Origin: Plantago major
Lineage: Eukaryota; Streptophyta; Magnoliopsida; Lamiales; Plantaginaceae
NCBI GenBank assembly: GCA_026545765.1
Contig: CM048839.1
Location: forward strand, 61,315,677 to 61,379,676
Direction: 5' to 3'
Length of the DNA stretch: 64,000 bases
Shown: piece after piece, positions 45,375 to 57,171 of the stretch
How the letters are laid out: each line of letters starts with the position of its first letter
Numbering within the stretch: the stretch's first letter is position 1
Made by a program: the position numbers and the translations under genes
Notes under the pieces: model-generated
Database searches by the model: none
Told to the model about the DNA's origin: nothing
The model's input: the letters and a program-made list of their open reading frames with translations, nothing else

Positions 45375-47807
45375 TGAAGCCTCTCAAACCGCACGTCCGC
45401 GGGGACACTCTGGGTGGAACAATCGCCGGATTGTTCTACATCCTAGAGTGCCCGCACATCCTAATCCGCCACTAGCTGCGGGTCGTGGAGCTCAGGCGGC
45501 ATGGACTAAATTCCCTCGTCCTGCATCGGCTGTAATAATCGCGGACCCATACGGTGAACTCAATGCGGATGGTTTGCTTCCCACCTGTTCGTCCAAGGTG
45601 AAGAATGAAGATATTCCAGAGTGGAGGCAGAAGTGGGAGATTCCCGAGTCTGTCGAGATTATGGTTCTAGAGCCTGGGCACGCCTTCTACAATCCACCAG
45701 CTGGATATATGTGCGTGCATCAAGCAGCTTTCTCTTGTGGATGGAAGGTTCCAATCGCATCCAAATTTAAGCACAATCTGAATCATATCGGGATTGGTCC
45801 GAGCCAAGTTATCCCCAAATCTTTGGGGAACCTTATCTGTTTTGCGGTCTTCTGTGCGAAGAAGGGGCAGCCGGTGAACTTCGAAATCTTTCAGCAATTG
45901 TTCAATGTGACCTTTAGTCCGGGGAATCCCCTTTTCTATACTTTTGTAAATAGGAAGTCATACAACTTCATTTCTGATCCCATCTCTCGCTCAGATCGAA
46001 ATGGTGGGAAAAATACATCTTCGTGCGGATGGCTTTGAAGCCTGGGGAGTCCGCGAGGCGACGAGAGCAGTGGGGGTTGACCACAAAGTTTTCCGGATTG
46101 GCGTCCTCTTCCCAAAAACGTGGCTCCGTGGGTGGCGGAAATCCACAAGAAAAATAATCCACCAACGTATCCATTTCACGGATTGATTTGTCAGCCGCTG
46201 CCTTATTTGTGCGGACTGACTGACGTCGTTGAGGTCGGAGGGAAGAACGACTTCCGTAAGGATTCTTTCGGACTCGTGTTTTCTTTCTGTCTTTTAAGTG
46301 TCATATATGATTATCATATAAGACTGCTATTCGTAGTTTTATAGGTCCGTATCTGACATCATTTGTTCCTTCCACAGCTTACTAGTTCGAGTACATAATG
46401 TCGACCCTCCGAGAGAAGAAGAAGTAGCAGAGGGAGCAGCAAGCCCTTGAGCTTGCCACTGGCCAGAGGGCCAAGATTATAAATACTTCCGCGGGTTTGC
46501 CTATGGCGAACCCCAAAAATGCAGCCCTGTTCCCTGCGGGAGAGGAGAGGCGGAAGAAGGCGGGTGAAGATCCGCAGACCTTGGAGGTGCCTGACAAGGG
46601 CAAAGGTCCTGCTACCCGGAGTGTTGCTTCTCCGAGGCCACCAAACTCAGGTGCTCCGAGGACCTCTGGGCCTGGAGGTTCTTCTGCATCAGCGCCTCCT
46701 CGGGACGTGCTGATGCGGGATGCCATCGTTTCTGGCAGGAAAAGGAACGCGACCTCGAATGCCTCTCCTACATCAAATAGGTAACTTTTCTTTGTCGTTC
46801 TGTCGTTGTCCGACCAAGCAGCTCTTGATGCGGAGTTTGAACGGAGTCGCGAACTCCCTGAGGTAGAGAGGGTCGGAGAGATCCACGAGCTGCATCAAAG
46901 GGTAAGTTATTTCCATGGTTCTTTAGTTTCAGCTTATATTTTGAAAATATAACTTCTGATTGTTCGGATTTTTTGTAGCTCGGATGGATGATCAGAGCCA
47001 CGCAGTGGAAGGCCAGTGAGCGGGCCACTATTGAAGAAGATCTGCATAAGTCGTTAGCTTCAGCGGCGGAGGAGGCGGATAAGGTGAAGCAGGTGGAGGC
47101 CAAGTCTAAGAAGAAGGATACAGTCATCACCAAGCTAAAGGCTAATTGGGACCAAACAAAGACGGACTTGGAGTGGCAAGAGAACTTCATTGATGAGGCA
47201 ATGAAGTTGTTGCTTGAGTCCAAGGATGCTCTTCTTGAAGATCTCTAATTCGCTCGGCTAGAAGCCATGAAGGAATTTATGAAGTCGGACTCCTTCCAGT
47301 TCTTTATGGTGGACAAAGTCGATGCTCTCCGCCTGGAGGGGTTTCTCATCCGCCATTGGCCAACTACAAGCGAAGGGGTTGGTGCGTCCGAACTTCGTTT
47401 GGAAGAAGGAAGGATTAGATCCGTCCGCGGATAGCAACGGAGTGGAGACTCCAGTGGAGCTCGTTCCTGATGAGCAGTTGGCGGCCTGTGAGTTCGCGGA
47501 GGTGGTAACTGATAAAGGTGATATTGACATCAGCAACGGAGTGGAGATTCCAGTGGAGCTCGTTCCGAAGGCTATGGAGAAGGTTAGATTTATGCCTTTC
47601 AAGGGGTATCAAAACTTCTTGAACAACTGGTATTTTATGCTCTCCCGGATCGTTGGTCGCGACGCAGACTACAACTTGTTCGAGAGCATAAAGGCATCCT
47701 TCGATGCTGTTGATGAGTCCTGTGCAAATGCCTCAACTGCCAATCCGTCTTCCGCCAATCCTCCTGGAACCAATGAAGCCGGTCCAAGCCAGCCTCCTGC
47801 TCAGTGA
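45375..47807 (+). pseudogene. element F antisense accessory ORF, main part (putative gypsy-type transposon domain)
   Basis: Reads + while F gag-pol reads -. The segment 45448-46038 has IPESVEIMVLEPGHAFYNPPAGYMCVHQAAF and FAVFCAKKGQPVNFEIFQQLFNV, the pattern of the putative gypsy type transposon (Transposase_28-like) domain of plant accessory ORFs. A frameshift near 46000 separates it from WWEKYIFVRM. Likely introns: 46256-46377 (GTAAGG...CCACAG) and 46902-46978 (GTAAGT...TTGTAG). After a proline/serine-rich section (46497-46784) comes a coiled coil rich in A/E/K (46985-47248) and a C-terminal piece (47322-47807) ending GPSQPPAQ. Stops at about 45471, 46426 and 47246 break it. Role unknown; split from its start by copy B. 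Confidence 0.65.
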
Positions 47808-49346
47808 AAAGTCCGGGGTATGCCCCGTAGAAATTCTGTAATTCACTGACTCCATATGTTTTAATGGCACGGACGCCAGTACATTGAATTTCTCTTGATC
47901 TGTAATAGTATTGTCAGTACAATAGTATTCTTTCTAATGTGTTAATGGTTGAGTTCCTATACTTCTTCGATCCGCCACAATATGAGTAGTTTTAATAGAT
48001 TGCACAAATATACAATTCTTGCTAGCTCGGATCTCTTTGAACAACTTGCTGATCTAACACGATAAATTATCAACTTGCTGATTTTTGGACTACTCGATAG
48101 GCTTGACCTTTGGGTGTTTCCGCAAATGAAGCTGGTTGGACTGGTCGATGAGAGACTACTCAGATACTCTTATAGAAAAGCTAAACCATGGGCTCAATAT
48201 GACCAGCTGGGGTAAACCCAAATGATCCAATACTACTTGGTCCATATAGATGGCCCAAGCCCATCGTCGACGTCAATCTTCTCATGTGGCGGACATTGAT
48301 TGGGTCATCCTATCTATAAATACCCGAGTTCTCAACTGCATTGATCACATAATTCCGATCCCAATCTCCATTTTGTTGAAAATTTCTTTCTTCTTTCTTA
48401 AGCTCGAATTCATCTGCCACTATTAAATAGGTGTAAATATGAAGATAGTTTCTTGACCAGTCTCCCCCTCGAGACTCCCATCCACTCTCAAATTGGCACA
48501 TATCATCTTGAGTTTGAGAGTGGCGTGGGTCTAGAGGGATGGGTTGCTCAAGATCTGTTGTTAGGAAACATAGATCTTGGAAAATGTTCCGATCTGGGTA
48601 ATAAGCCGACAGATGATCCTATCGGTTGTATGCACAATCCACCCAGTAGGAGCTTGTCCTATCCGTGGAGCTACTGGCGGGTGGGTCATAATACGATCAA
48701 TGTGTCAGATCCATTTCTGAGTAGTGAACCGACAGACAATCCCATCGATCGTACACGCGATCCACCCGGTAGGAGCTTTTCTGGTCTGAGGAGCTGCTTG
48801 CGGGTGGGTCGTAGTACGATCAATATGTCAGATCCGTGTTTGGATTCGAACGAACGGAGGTTTCACAGAATCTTAACGTCCGGAGACTGATTCTTGATTT
48901 TTTCGTGTTACAGGTACATTCCACTATTCGTTGTTTATTGAGGGACTGATGCTATTGGGGTGCCGGGGGTTCCCTTACTTGAGAGATTCCCTAGTGGAGA
49001 TATGGCATATCTCGGAGAATATGATAGGCTTTTCCGTTGTATTGTAGATGTTGTATGGATCCGAATAGATACATCAGATCGTAACTTGTACAAAGGAGAT
49101 TATGTGTACTTTTGTTTACTGTACAAACAGGATTTTTGTTAGAGTCTCTTTGCCATGTAAATAATCAAATTTCGTTTTGAATCAAAAGATGAAAGTTGTA
49201 TGGAATTTCCGTAAATTCAATTACAACTTGTGGGCTGCATGGCCAATGACAAAAGAGTAACGAAAACATAGCTGATGAAGTTCCGTGTAACAAACGGTTT
49301 AAACCCAGAATGTCAAAACAACTGACAGAGTTCTGTGTGATAGACC
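47808..49346. other. element F region between accessory ORF and pol
   Basis: No recognised protein domain. On the + strand a TATA-like CTATAAATACC (48312-48322) precedes an open stretch 48453-48890 of 145 codons containing a 41-residue duplication; its codons have no family resemblance I can name. Sequence CCCAAGCCCATCGTCGACG and CpG-rich words suggest regulatory or LTR-like content. It could include a separate insertion; the boundaries are not clear. Confidence 0.35.
48606..48851 (+). repeat. tandem duplication, 123-bp unit x2
   Basis: 48606-48728 and 48729-48851 align from CCGACAGA through ACGATCAAT-TGTCAGATCC, with about 25-30 differences by eye. The unit is a whole number of codons (41) and stays open in the + frame. 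Confidence 0.8.
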
Positions 49347-52300
49347 CTAAGCATAGAACTTTTGAAGGTTCTTGGCATTCCAAGTACGCTTGAGTGGGCG
49401 TCCGTGCTCGTCTTCCATTTCATAACTTGCGTTCACTCTAGCTCCGATGACATTGTAAGTTCCTTCCCACTTGGGCTTGAGTTTCCCAATATTGCTCAAG
49501 ATATCAGCTCTGCGGAGCACTAGGTCTCCGACCTGTAAATTTTTAGCTTAGATATTCTTGTTGTAGGCACGGGCTGTAGTTGCTCGATATCTATGGATAT
49601 TAGCCAGTGCCTCAGTTCTCTTCTGTTCTAGCATGTCTAGGTCATAGATTCGAGCGTCCTGATTGGCGGAATCATCGAACTCTTGGATCCTCATTGTTTC
49701 GATCGCAATCTTCGCTGGTATGACTACTTCTGTGCCATAAACTAGAGCAAATGAGGTTTCCCTAGTTGCAGTCCATGCTGTGGTGCGATGAGCCCAGAGT
49801 ACACCGTCTAGGTCATCCGCCCAACTATCCTGAGAGGTCCTTAGTCGCTTCTCCAGGATCTTGACAATTGTCTTGTTTGTGGATTCAGCTTGTCCATTAG
49901 CCTTTGGATATCCGACAGATGTGAAGCGTTGCTCAATTTAGAAAGAAGCCAACCATTCCTTGAGTCTGTTACCCGAAAATTGAGCACAATTATCCGAGAC
50001 CAGAATTCTTGGCAAGCCAAAGTGACAAATGATGTTCTTCCAAATGAAGGTCCGCACACGGCTTTCCGTGATAGTGGCCACTGCTTCCGCTTCTACCCAT
50101 TTCGTGAAATATTCCACAGCTACAATTAAGAACTTCTTCTGTTGTGTGCTTCTCTGGAAAGGTCCGACAATATCTATGCCCCATTGATCAAACGGACATG
50201 CTATGACTGAAGGAATCATATGGTGTGTCGGACGATGAGGGATGTTCGCATAATACTGACAATCAGGGCAGCTTCGGGCGAAGCTCGTGCAATCCTTGTC
50301 AATGGTAGGCCAATAGTAGCCTTGTCGGATGATCTTTTGGGCAAGAGTCCACCCACCAGAATGACTTCTGCAACTTCCACTGTGAATTTCTTCAAGCACC
50401 ATCTTTGCTTCTTGTGGATCCAAACATCTCATATGGGTTCCAGCGAAGGATTTCTTATACAAATCTTCCCCCGAGTATGAAATACCTATTTGCTTGGCAC
50501 TGTGCAATCCTTGACTCCTTCGGATCGGCAGGTAATGATCCGTCCTTGAGGTAATTAGAGATATCAGTCATTCAGTTTCTTCCTGTTCCAGTGACCATAA
50601 TGGTTGGAGTAGAACTCATAACGGATGAGTTCCTTATTGTGAGTAGAATGACTCTTCTCGTGTCCAAGGCAACTGTTGTGGACGCCTACTTTGCTAGAGT
50701 GTCTGCCCTTTCATTCCACTTCCTATCAAATTTTTCCAGGGTAAACTCCTCAAAGAGACTCACTTCTTGCTTTAGCAGCTCAAGGTACTTGATCATTGTT
50801 GGGCCTTTTGTGGCAAAAGCGCCAGAAAAACGGGCTTCAACCAACTGTGAATCCGTATAAGATCTGAGTTTCCGGACTTGTAGAGACTTGGCTAGACGTA
50901 GTCCGACCAACAATGCTTCATATTCAGCTTCGTGGTTTCTAACCTTGAAGTCCAAAGATATCGCATAGTCAAGTTCCACTCCATCAGGGCTTCTAAGGTA
51001 GATTCCATTGCCTCCCACTCTTCCGGTGGATGAACCATCCACTTCCAATGTCCAAATATCGGTGGGTCATTCCGTGGCTTGGGGATCTTTTATGGGATCT
51101 TGAATTTTCAACCTTTGTTCCTCCTCTCTCTGAGTGTCCTAGTCGGAGTTATCAGTTTTTTATTCGTTTGAGATATTATCGAGGAGGAACATGTGGTTGA
51201 CCCGAGTTTCCTCACACGATGGAGTCCGAGATTGATTGGTGAATTGAGCGTCTTCAAAGTTGTCCGGGTTGATCTTTGGCAGAACTGACTTATGTTTTAC
51301 TATCTTAGTCGGGCTTTCCAAGGACCTGTTTCAAAGGTTCCGTAATTAGGACCACTATCTTATGAGACTTGAAATAAGGTTTCAACCGCCTTACAGTGTA
51401 AACCAAAGCATATGCAAATTTCTCAGTCTTTACGTATCTTGTCTCCGCCCCAGCAAGGGCTTTACTAAGATAGTAAATTGGCATGTGATCATTAGCCTGG
51501 ATCCGTACTAACACGGAACTCATTGCCTCTTCCGTAACGGCTAGGTAGAGGTAGAGTGGTTCTCCTTCTACGGGTTTGGAGAGCAGTGGAGGGGAATGGA
51601 GGTACTTTTTTAAGTTTTCAAAAGCCTCGGAACATTCTGCAGTCCACTCAAAGTTCTCTCCTTTCCGGAGGATTTTGAAAAACGGAAGATTCTTCTCCAC
51701 GGATCGCGAAATAAAACGACTTAAGGACATGAGACGTCCGATAATAAGCTGTTGTATCTCATTGATATTCTTCAGTTGGGGCAGGTCTAGAATGGCTTTT
51801 ATCTTCTCAGGATTAGCACTTATTCCCCTTTCTGTGACCATGTAGCTTAAATACTTTCCGCCCTTTACTCCGAAGGTGCACTTCTCCGGATTGAGTTTCA
51901 TTCCGTACTTCCTAAAGATAGCAAAGCATTTGTTCAAATGCTCTATATGTTGTTCCTCGGTTTTACTTTTAACAAGCATGTCATTCACGTACACCTCCAT
52001 GGTTTTGCCAATTTCCTCCTTGAACATCTGATTTACCAGCCGTTGGTAAGTAGCTCATGCGTTTTTCAGTCCGAAGGTCATCACTTTAAAGCAATATACC
52101 CCTCCCACAGCAAAGAAAGCTATTTTCTTAATATCCTCCTTGGCCATCCGAATCTGGTAAAAGCCTTGATACGCATCCATCAAATTCAGTAACGCACATC
52201 CGGCTGTGGAATCAACCAATTGGTCAATCCGTGGCAAAGGGTATGGATCCTTTGGGCAAAACTTATTCAGCCTTGTGAAATCATTGCACATCCGCCATTT

Positions 52301-52567
52301 ACCTGGTGATTTCTCAACTAAGACAACGTTGCAAACCCAATCGGAATAACGGACCTCTTTAATGTGTACGGCCTTCATGAGCCGGTCAACATCCGCGGCT
52401 ATGATGGCATCCTTGATTGGACCAAAATCTTTTTTCTGGCGGATATATTTTATCGATGGGTCCATGTTCAGATGGTGAACAGCGACCCTCGGATCTATCC
52501 CCTTGAGGTCGTTAGTACTCCAAGCAAAGACATCTCTATTGTCTCGGAGACAAGCAAAGACCTTCAT
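49347..52567 (-). pseudogene. pol: element F pol: RT, RNase H, second (archaeal-type) RNase H, integrase
   Basis: RT starts near 52567 (RDNRDVFAWSTNDLKGIDP) with KWRMCNDFTRLNKFCPKDPY and FGLKNA. The palm motif is YVND (51980-51991) instead of YVDD, so the second catalytic aspartate is asparagine. RNase H follows to about 51305. A second RNase H at 51048-50686 has VDGSS, HEAEYEALLVGL and YTDSQLV, the extra domain that marks the Tat lineage. Integrase: an HHCC zinc site (IHSG...SHSGG...CPDC), DIVGPF, SDNCAQF (usually SDNGTQF) and the downstream KANGQAESTNKTI; it ends with a TAG at 49347-49349. Breaks at about 52055, 51060 and 49935. Confidence 0.92.
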
Positions 52568-52813
52568 CTACACTTTTGCATTCATCTCCGTTCCGATTCT
52601 AGTCTTCTTGTCCGGGCTTCCAACAACAAGTTCAACATCCTTGAGAGTCTCATGAGGTTCGATCCGTGTTGTTTTGGGAAACTTGTCCTTCTAACTCCCT
52701 ATTCCAATGTTGGGATCCTCCTTTTTTGTAGGGAGAACAATCTGCAGATCGAAATTCAAAGAGACTACTAACACAGAAGCGGATGCTCTCCTGGTAGACA
52801 TGATGTAACACTC

Positions 52814-55341
52814 CTAGGCTTCTCGGATGTTTCCTACTTCTTCTCCAATTCCGCAGGGAGTTGGAAACTTCATTCTGTTATGGAGGGTAGAATATATAGC
52901 TCGGAACTGATTGAGCCCCGGATGACCAAAGATGGCATTGTAATCAAAGGTCCGATCCACCACTACAAAACGGACTAGCTGTGTCACTCTCGCGGGATGT
53001 GTTCCCAATGATACATGAAGCATGATGCTTCCTAAAGGACGGACAGTTCCTCCTACGAACCCTAATATGAAGGTATTGACTCTCTCATATCAAATTCTTC
53101 CCGGATTCATCTGATCGATTGTTCTTTTGGCAATGATGTTCGAGGAACTCCCTGTATCTACCAGGATCTTGTTGACTCGATAAGTTGCTATGGTGAAAGA
53201 GACCACCAGTGGAACATCCGGGTCATCTATGTCCCCGCCTCCTGCCGTAGGAGGAGGAATCTCACTGTCATCAAAGGATATAGTGTTGGTTCCACGGATC
53301 GTTGGAGCAGCGTAGGATCTATCATTGTTCTGCAGATTCTGAGCCGTCCGTTCCCTTGATTTCCTACTATCGCCACCAGTCGACCCTCCTGCTATGGTGT
53401 TGATCACTCTGTTGTATGGAAGATTCTCCATTTCAATATCAACATCATACTTGTATTGGTGATGATCGGTGCGAAATGCATGATTGGTTGGCGGAGCAGG
53501 CAAGGATAGCGGACATGGTTGCGGTTCTGTTGTTCTGTCTTCCCTCCTCCGTTCCGTGCTATTATGCCTAGAAGGTTCGTCCGTGTAGACGTGCTCCTTC
53601 AACTTTCCCTCTCTTATTAAGTGCTCAACCTCAGTTTTCAGTTGAATGCAATCGTCCGTCTCATGGCCACGGCTCTTGTGAAACTTGTAATATCCTTTTG
53701 CATTCTTGTTCTTCCGGTTATTGTAAGATGGCTTTGGCCATTGAACATCCAACTTTATCTCAATAATGGTGGACAAGATGTCGGATCTTGATCTATTGAG
53801 ACGTGTATAATCCGTATACCTTCTTGGTGGACTCCTTTCCCTGTTGAAATCTTTATCTTTATAATCCTTCTTCGGATCGAACTTTCCATGGCGTTTCTCT
53901 TGCTTCATTGGCTCAATTCCGTTCTTGGAACCAGCTCTCACTGGAACATTCCTTCGGTACTCCTCTCCGTACGTTACCTCTTCACAAATATCATCCAAAT
54001 GCTTTTCACTTCTCACTTCCTGGTTAGAGAGTTTCATGCGGAGTTCTGCGTTGTAAGTATTAGCATATAGGTGACGGACCCGTTCATTAATACTGTGAGA
54101 CTCAACTCGGAGGACCTCCGAATTGAAGCGATCTAGGAAAGTCCTAAGATCCTCCTGTTCTCTTTGTATAACTTCTGCCAGGTGCTCCACAGTCCATTTT
54201 CTTCTTTTCGATTTTCCAAATCGTCTCAGGAACTTGGAAGAGAGGTCCGCATAGGATCTTACTGACTTGTTTGGCAATGCAGTGTACCAATCCATGGCTA
54301 TTCTGAAGAGAGTGGATGAGAAAGTGAGAGCTTTTGTATTATCACTCATCCCTTTGGAATCCATCTTACTATTGTACCTTGTCAAGTGGCCCACAGGGCA
54401 AGTATCCCCATAATAGTATTCCAAGTTCGAAATCACTTGATCTAAGTTCTTGTTTCTTTCCTTTTCTTTCATGATATCATCACACAAAGGATTCGGTGCA
54501 CTAGTAGCTATCTGCTCATGATCCTTTACCAAGCATCCGAGATTGAAAATCTGAGCTTCCAAGGCTTTTTGTTGAGCATAAATTTCTTCCGCATTCATCA
54601 TCTCTCCCGTTCTTGGATGAACTGCTACATCCGTGGTAATTTCATCTAAGTGGACCAGAGGAATGGTTTCCGCTATGTGATCTCTAGCCCGCGGACATAT
54701 CTGTTGCGGAGCTCTAGGTTGCCTGTTTCCGTCTTCCCGATATGCTCTCTGCCCATTTGGACTTCCTTCTCGTCGAACCTGGGAAGCAGAGGCTCTACTG
54801 TCTAGGAGATTCTGTAAATCCTCCTGTGGTAGCTGATTCCCCAACCTCTGCTGGATCGAACGTTGTTCGTTCCTTGATAGAGCAGGCTCTGCTTGCCCCG
54901 GATTAGCCACTGGCGGAGTAACTTGTTGGGGTTGGACAGTGTTAGACCCAAGACAACCTTGGATTATCGTAAGCAGTCGACCAAGTTGATTCTCACTTAA
55001 TCCGAAGTCACTAGTGCGGACTATACGACCATCTGACATGTTAAGTGTTGACCTGGAGGAGGACCTTGTGTCCCTGCCGGAGGAACTTGAGCGGCCTCTT
55101 CTCCGTAATTTTCAGGTACAACATTCTCAGGAACATTACGAACTCCCCTAGACGGAACGTCTCTTCCGTCATCGGAGGATGGGCTCGCTGTCTGACCATC
55201 GCTCGGGTATCTCCTTCCCTCAGCGTTCCTTTCTGCTACAGTGGCCCTCCATCCTCTGTTGGGTGGACGTCTGCGGGGGAGGGGAGGTGGAGTTCAGATG
55301 TCAGCAGCACTGGTCCGTGTTGTCCGTCTCGTTCTTGCCAT
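52814..55341 (-). pseudogene. gag: element F gag and protease
   Basis: Likely original ATG at 55341 (MARTRRTTRTSAAD), soon stopped. The main open frame, 55039-53090 (about 649 codons), has the gag capsid block (GHLTRYNSKM...ALTFSSTLFRIAMDWYTALPNKSV...FLRRFGKSK...DLRTFLDRFNSEV), a FHKSRGHETDDC zinc-like segment and the protease active site VDTGSSSNII (about 53140). A TGA at 53090 interrupts it; the same frame goes on to 52814 with the second half of the protease (VRFVVVDRTFDYNAIFGHPGLNQF). The stop between the two protease halves kills it. The family match is strong. Confidence 0.9.
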
Positions 55342-55377
55342 CAGCTCAACTTAAACACGGAACTTTTTGTAAGGATT

Positions 55378-55393
55378 CCCACAGATGGCGCCA
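55378..55393 (-). promoter_or_regulatory. primer-binding site of element F
   Basis: On the - strand TGGCGCCATCTGTGGG, two bases after the LTR end CAACA. A TGGCGCC start followed by GTCTGTGGGAA is common for Tat-like elements; element G has the same site with TAGCGCCGTCTGTGGG. Confidence 0.75.
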
Positions 55394-55395
55394 AA

Positions 55396-56280
55396 TGTTG
55401 AGGGGTTGAGCCTCAAACACGAACTAAACTACTACAAGTCCCTAATCTAAGATCCGCCTCCAACTTGATGTCCAACCTGAGAACTTTGTCCGAGCCAGAG
55501 CACCTGAAAAGACTAAGTGGGGGGGGGGGGTTAGATGGGTAACCCAGTTTGCCAGATGTCAAACCGGGAAGAGACTTTACTCAAGAGAGAGAAGAAAGCT
55601 CTCAATGTAGTAGTTATGAGGGAAGTTGTGATATCCCAATCTTACCTTAAGGCTTTGGACCTTGTGCTATATTTATAGTTATCATGTACTTATGAAGTGG
55701 TTCATAAGATGATGCCCAGTGTATGTTCATGATTTGGACAACAATGCTCCTTTGTCCCATGGCCCAATAGTATGTGAGAGTCCAACACCATTACATGGGC
55801 TATGGAGGGTAGATTGGTCCTTTTACCCCTCAGAGTACTATTCCCACTGATGGGTCCGTGTGAGACCTTTAGAATTATCCGAGCTCAGTTGAGTTGGTCT
55901 GTTCCTAGGTAGCTCAGTGACGGTCCGAGACACTAGCTGCTCGGAAGTATCTTGGAGGTTCCAATGTATACGTTTGGTCTTATTGTTAAGGTGGCGTCCG
56001 AGTTTATCTCGTCCGGTCCGTTTGGCATCCTAGGACTGACAGTGTGCGGTACTTGGTGAGACCATGTGACCTCTTGCAAGGTTCGAAAGTCGTGCACCTA
56101 GCTAGGTCGGACCAGCTGAAAAGGTGTATTGACTTGAGCGTACTAGTTGACCCGGAAGGTTTTCCTTAAGGCAGACTAGCCAAGGTCGGATAAGTACTGA
56201 ATTGGCTATTTTAGCCTTGATGCGCTCTATGACACGCTCTATGGCACCCTTAACGGAGTGGACATATATCCGTATCAACA
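55396..56280 (-). repeat. 5' LTR of element F
   Basis: 885 bp; on the - strand it starts TGTTGATACGGATATATGTCC and ends CCTCAACA. It shares its start and the U5 region (GTTTG-CA--TGGCAAACCGGG near a G/C homopolymer) with the LTR of element G. A TATA-like sequence (CTATAAATATAGC on the - strand) lies at about 55668-55680 and a 12-base G run at about 55519-55530. The matching 3' LTR is not in the window. Confidence 0.8.
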
Positions 56281-57171
56281 CTTTCTCTCGTTGATGATTC
56301 AAATTGCATGCAAACATGCAGAATGTATTTATTTTGACAAAAAGAAGCGTTTTGATCATAGTAACAGTGAGCTCTTTCGGCATAAGGAAGAAAGATAGGT
56401 TTCCGTATTTAATTTGAGCTAAAATAAGGGTTTAGTAATTTTATAGTTACATATGAGCTCGGGCCTAAAAATCTGAAAATTAGTTTTATAAAGTATAAGG
56501 CCCGATCCACTATAAAAATAACATAGAAATATAAAATCAAACAAAAATAAAAGTACGGGTTCTTAAATAAAACATGCATAAAAAGCCACATATTAAGTAC
56601 TCATCAGATGTGTGTTCCATTCTCGGATTGAACACCAGAAAGCAGTTTCATTTTACGAATATGGGGTGCAAATTTTACCTTTCTCTTAATGAACGAGACA
56701 TGCCATCACTTTCTTGTTGATCCCAAAGAGTGAGTCGGAAGAGGGGGAGGGAGGGAGGGAGATTCTTCAGCCTCTCGATAAGCCTTTTCTTCGGAGTTTG
56801 TATATACTAAGTCTTATAAAAGTCCAGAGAGTCCAAAAAGTCCCTTTTTAAAGCTCAGTTTCAATTAAATACGCGTATCTGGGTCAGAGACAATTTGGAT
56901 CATGTGTTATGATTTGAATACATAACAGTATTTAAATAGCTATTTTATCATATTTTCCCCAATTTCATCTTCTTCCTGTTCAACCGCGATTCTTCTTCCA
57001 GTTCAATTGAGATTCACTTCCTTCAGATTATCTTCATCCCTCCCGATTTCGATTTTCTCCATCGCTGTTGTTTCTGCCGTTTCCACCCTATATAACCACC
57101 GTGCATCAAATAGAGAGAAGAATTAGTAGCTTGTAGGGAAGAAGAAGATCCGAAGTTAGAAGAATAATTCA
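56281..57171 (+). other. non-LTR DNA upstream of the RABC-like exon, with G4 motif and promoter
   Basis: No ORF or known repeat. It has a potential G-quadruplex GGGGGAGGGAGGGAGGG (56743-56759), and further down a pyrimidine-rich leader-like stretch (56960-57075) and a TATA box. It looks like ordinary genic upstream sequence. Confidence 0.5.
57088..57097 (+). promoter_or_regulatory. TATA box of the RABC-like gene
   Basis: CTATATAACC about 75-80 bp upstream of the ATG at 57172, a normal spacing for a plant promoter with a short 5' UTR. Confidence 0.5.

Noticed and set aside
46781..46821. Possible GT-AG intron (GTAACT...AAGCAG) in the F accessory ORF
   Set aside because: Only 41 bp, shorter than plant introns normally are; kept out of the intron list.
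46768..47223. 151-codon open frame on the - strand
   Set aside because: Shadow of the coiled-coil exon of the F accessory ORF; the + strand has the family match and splice sites.
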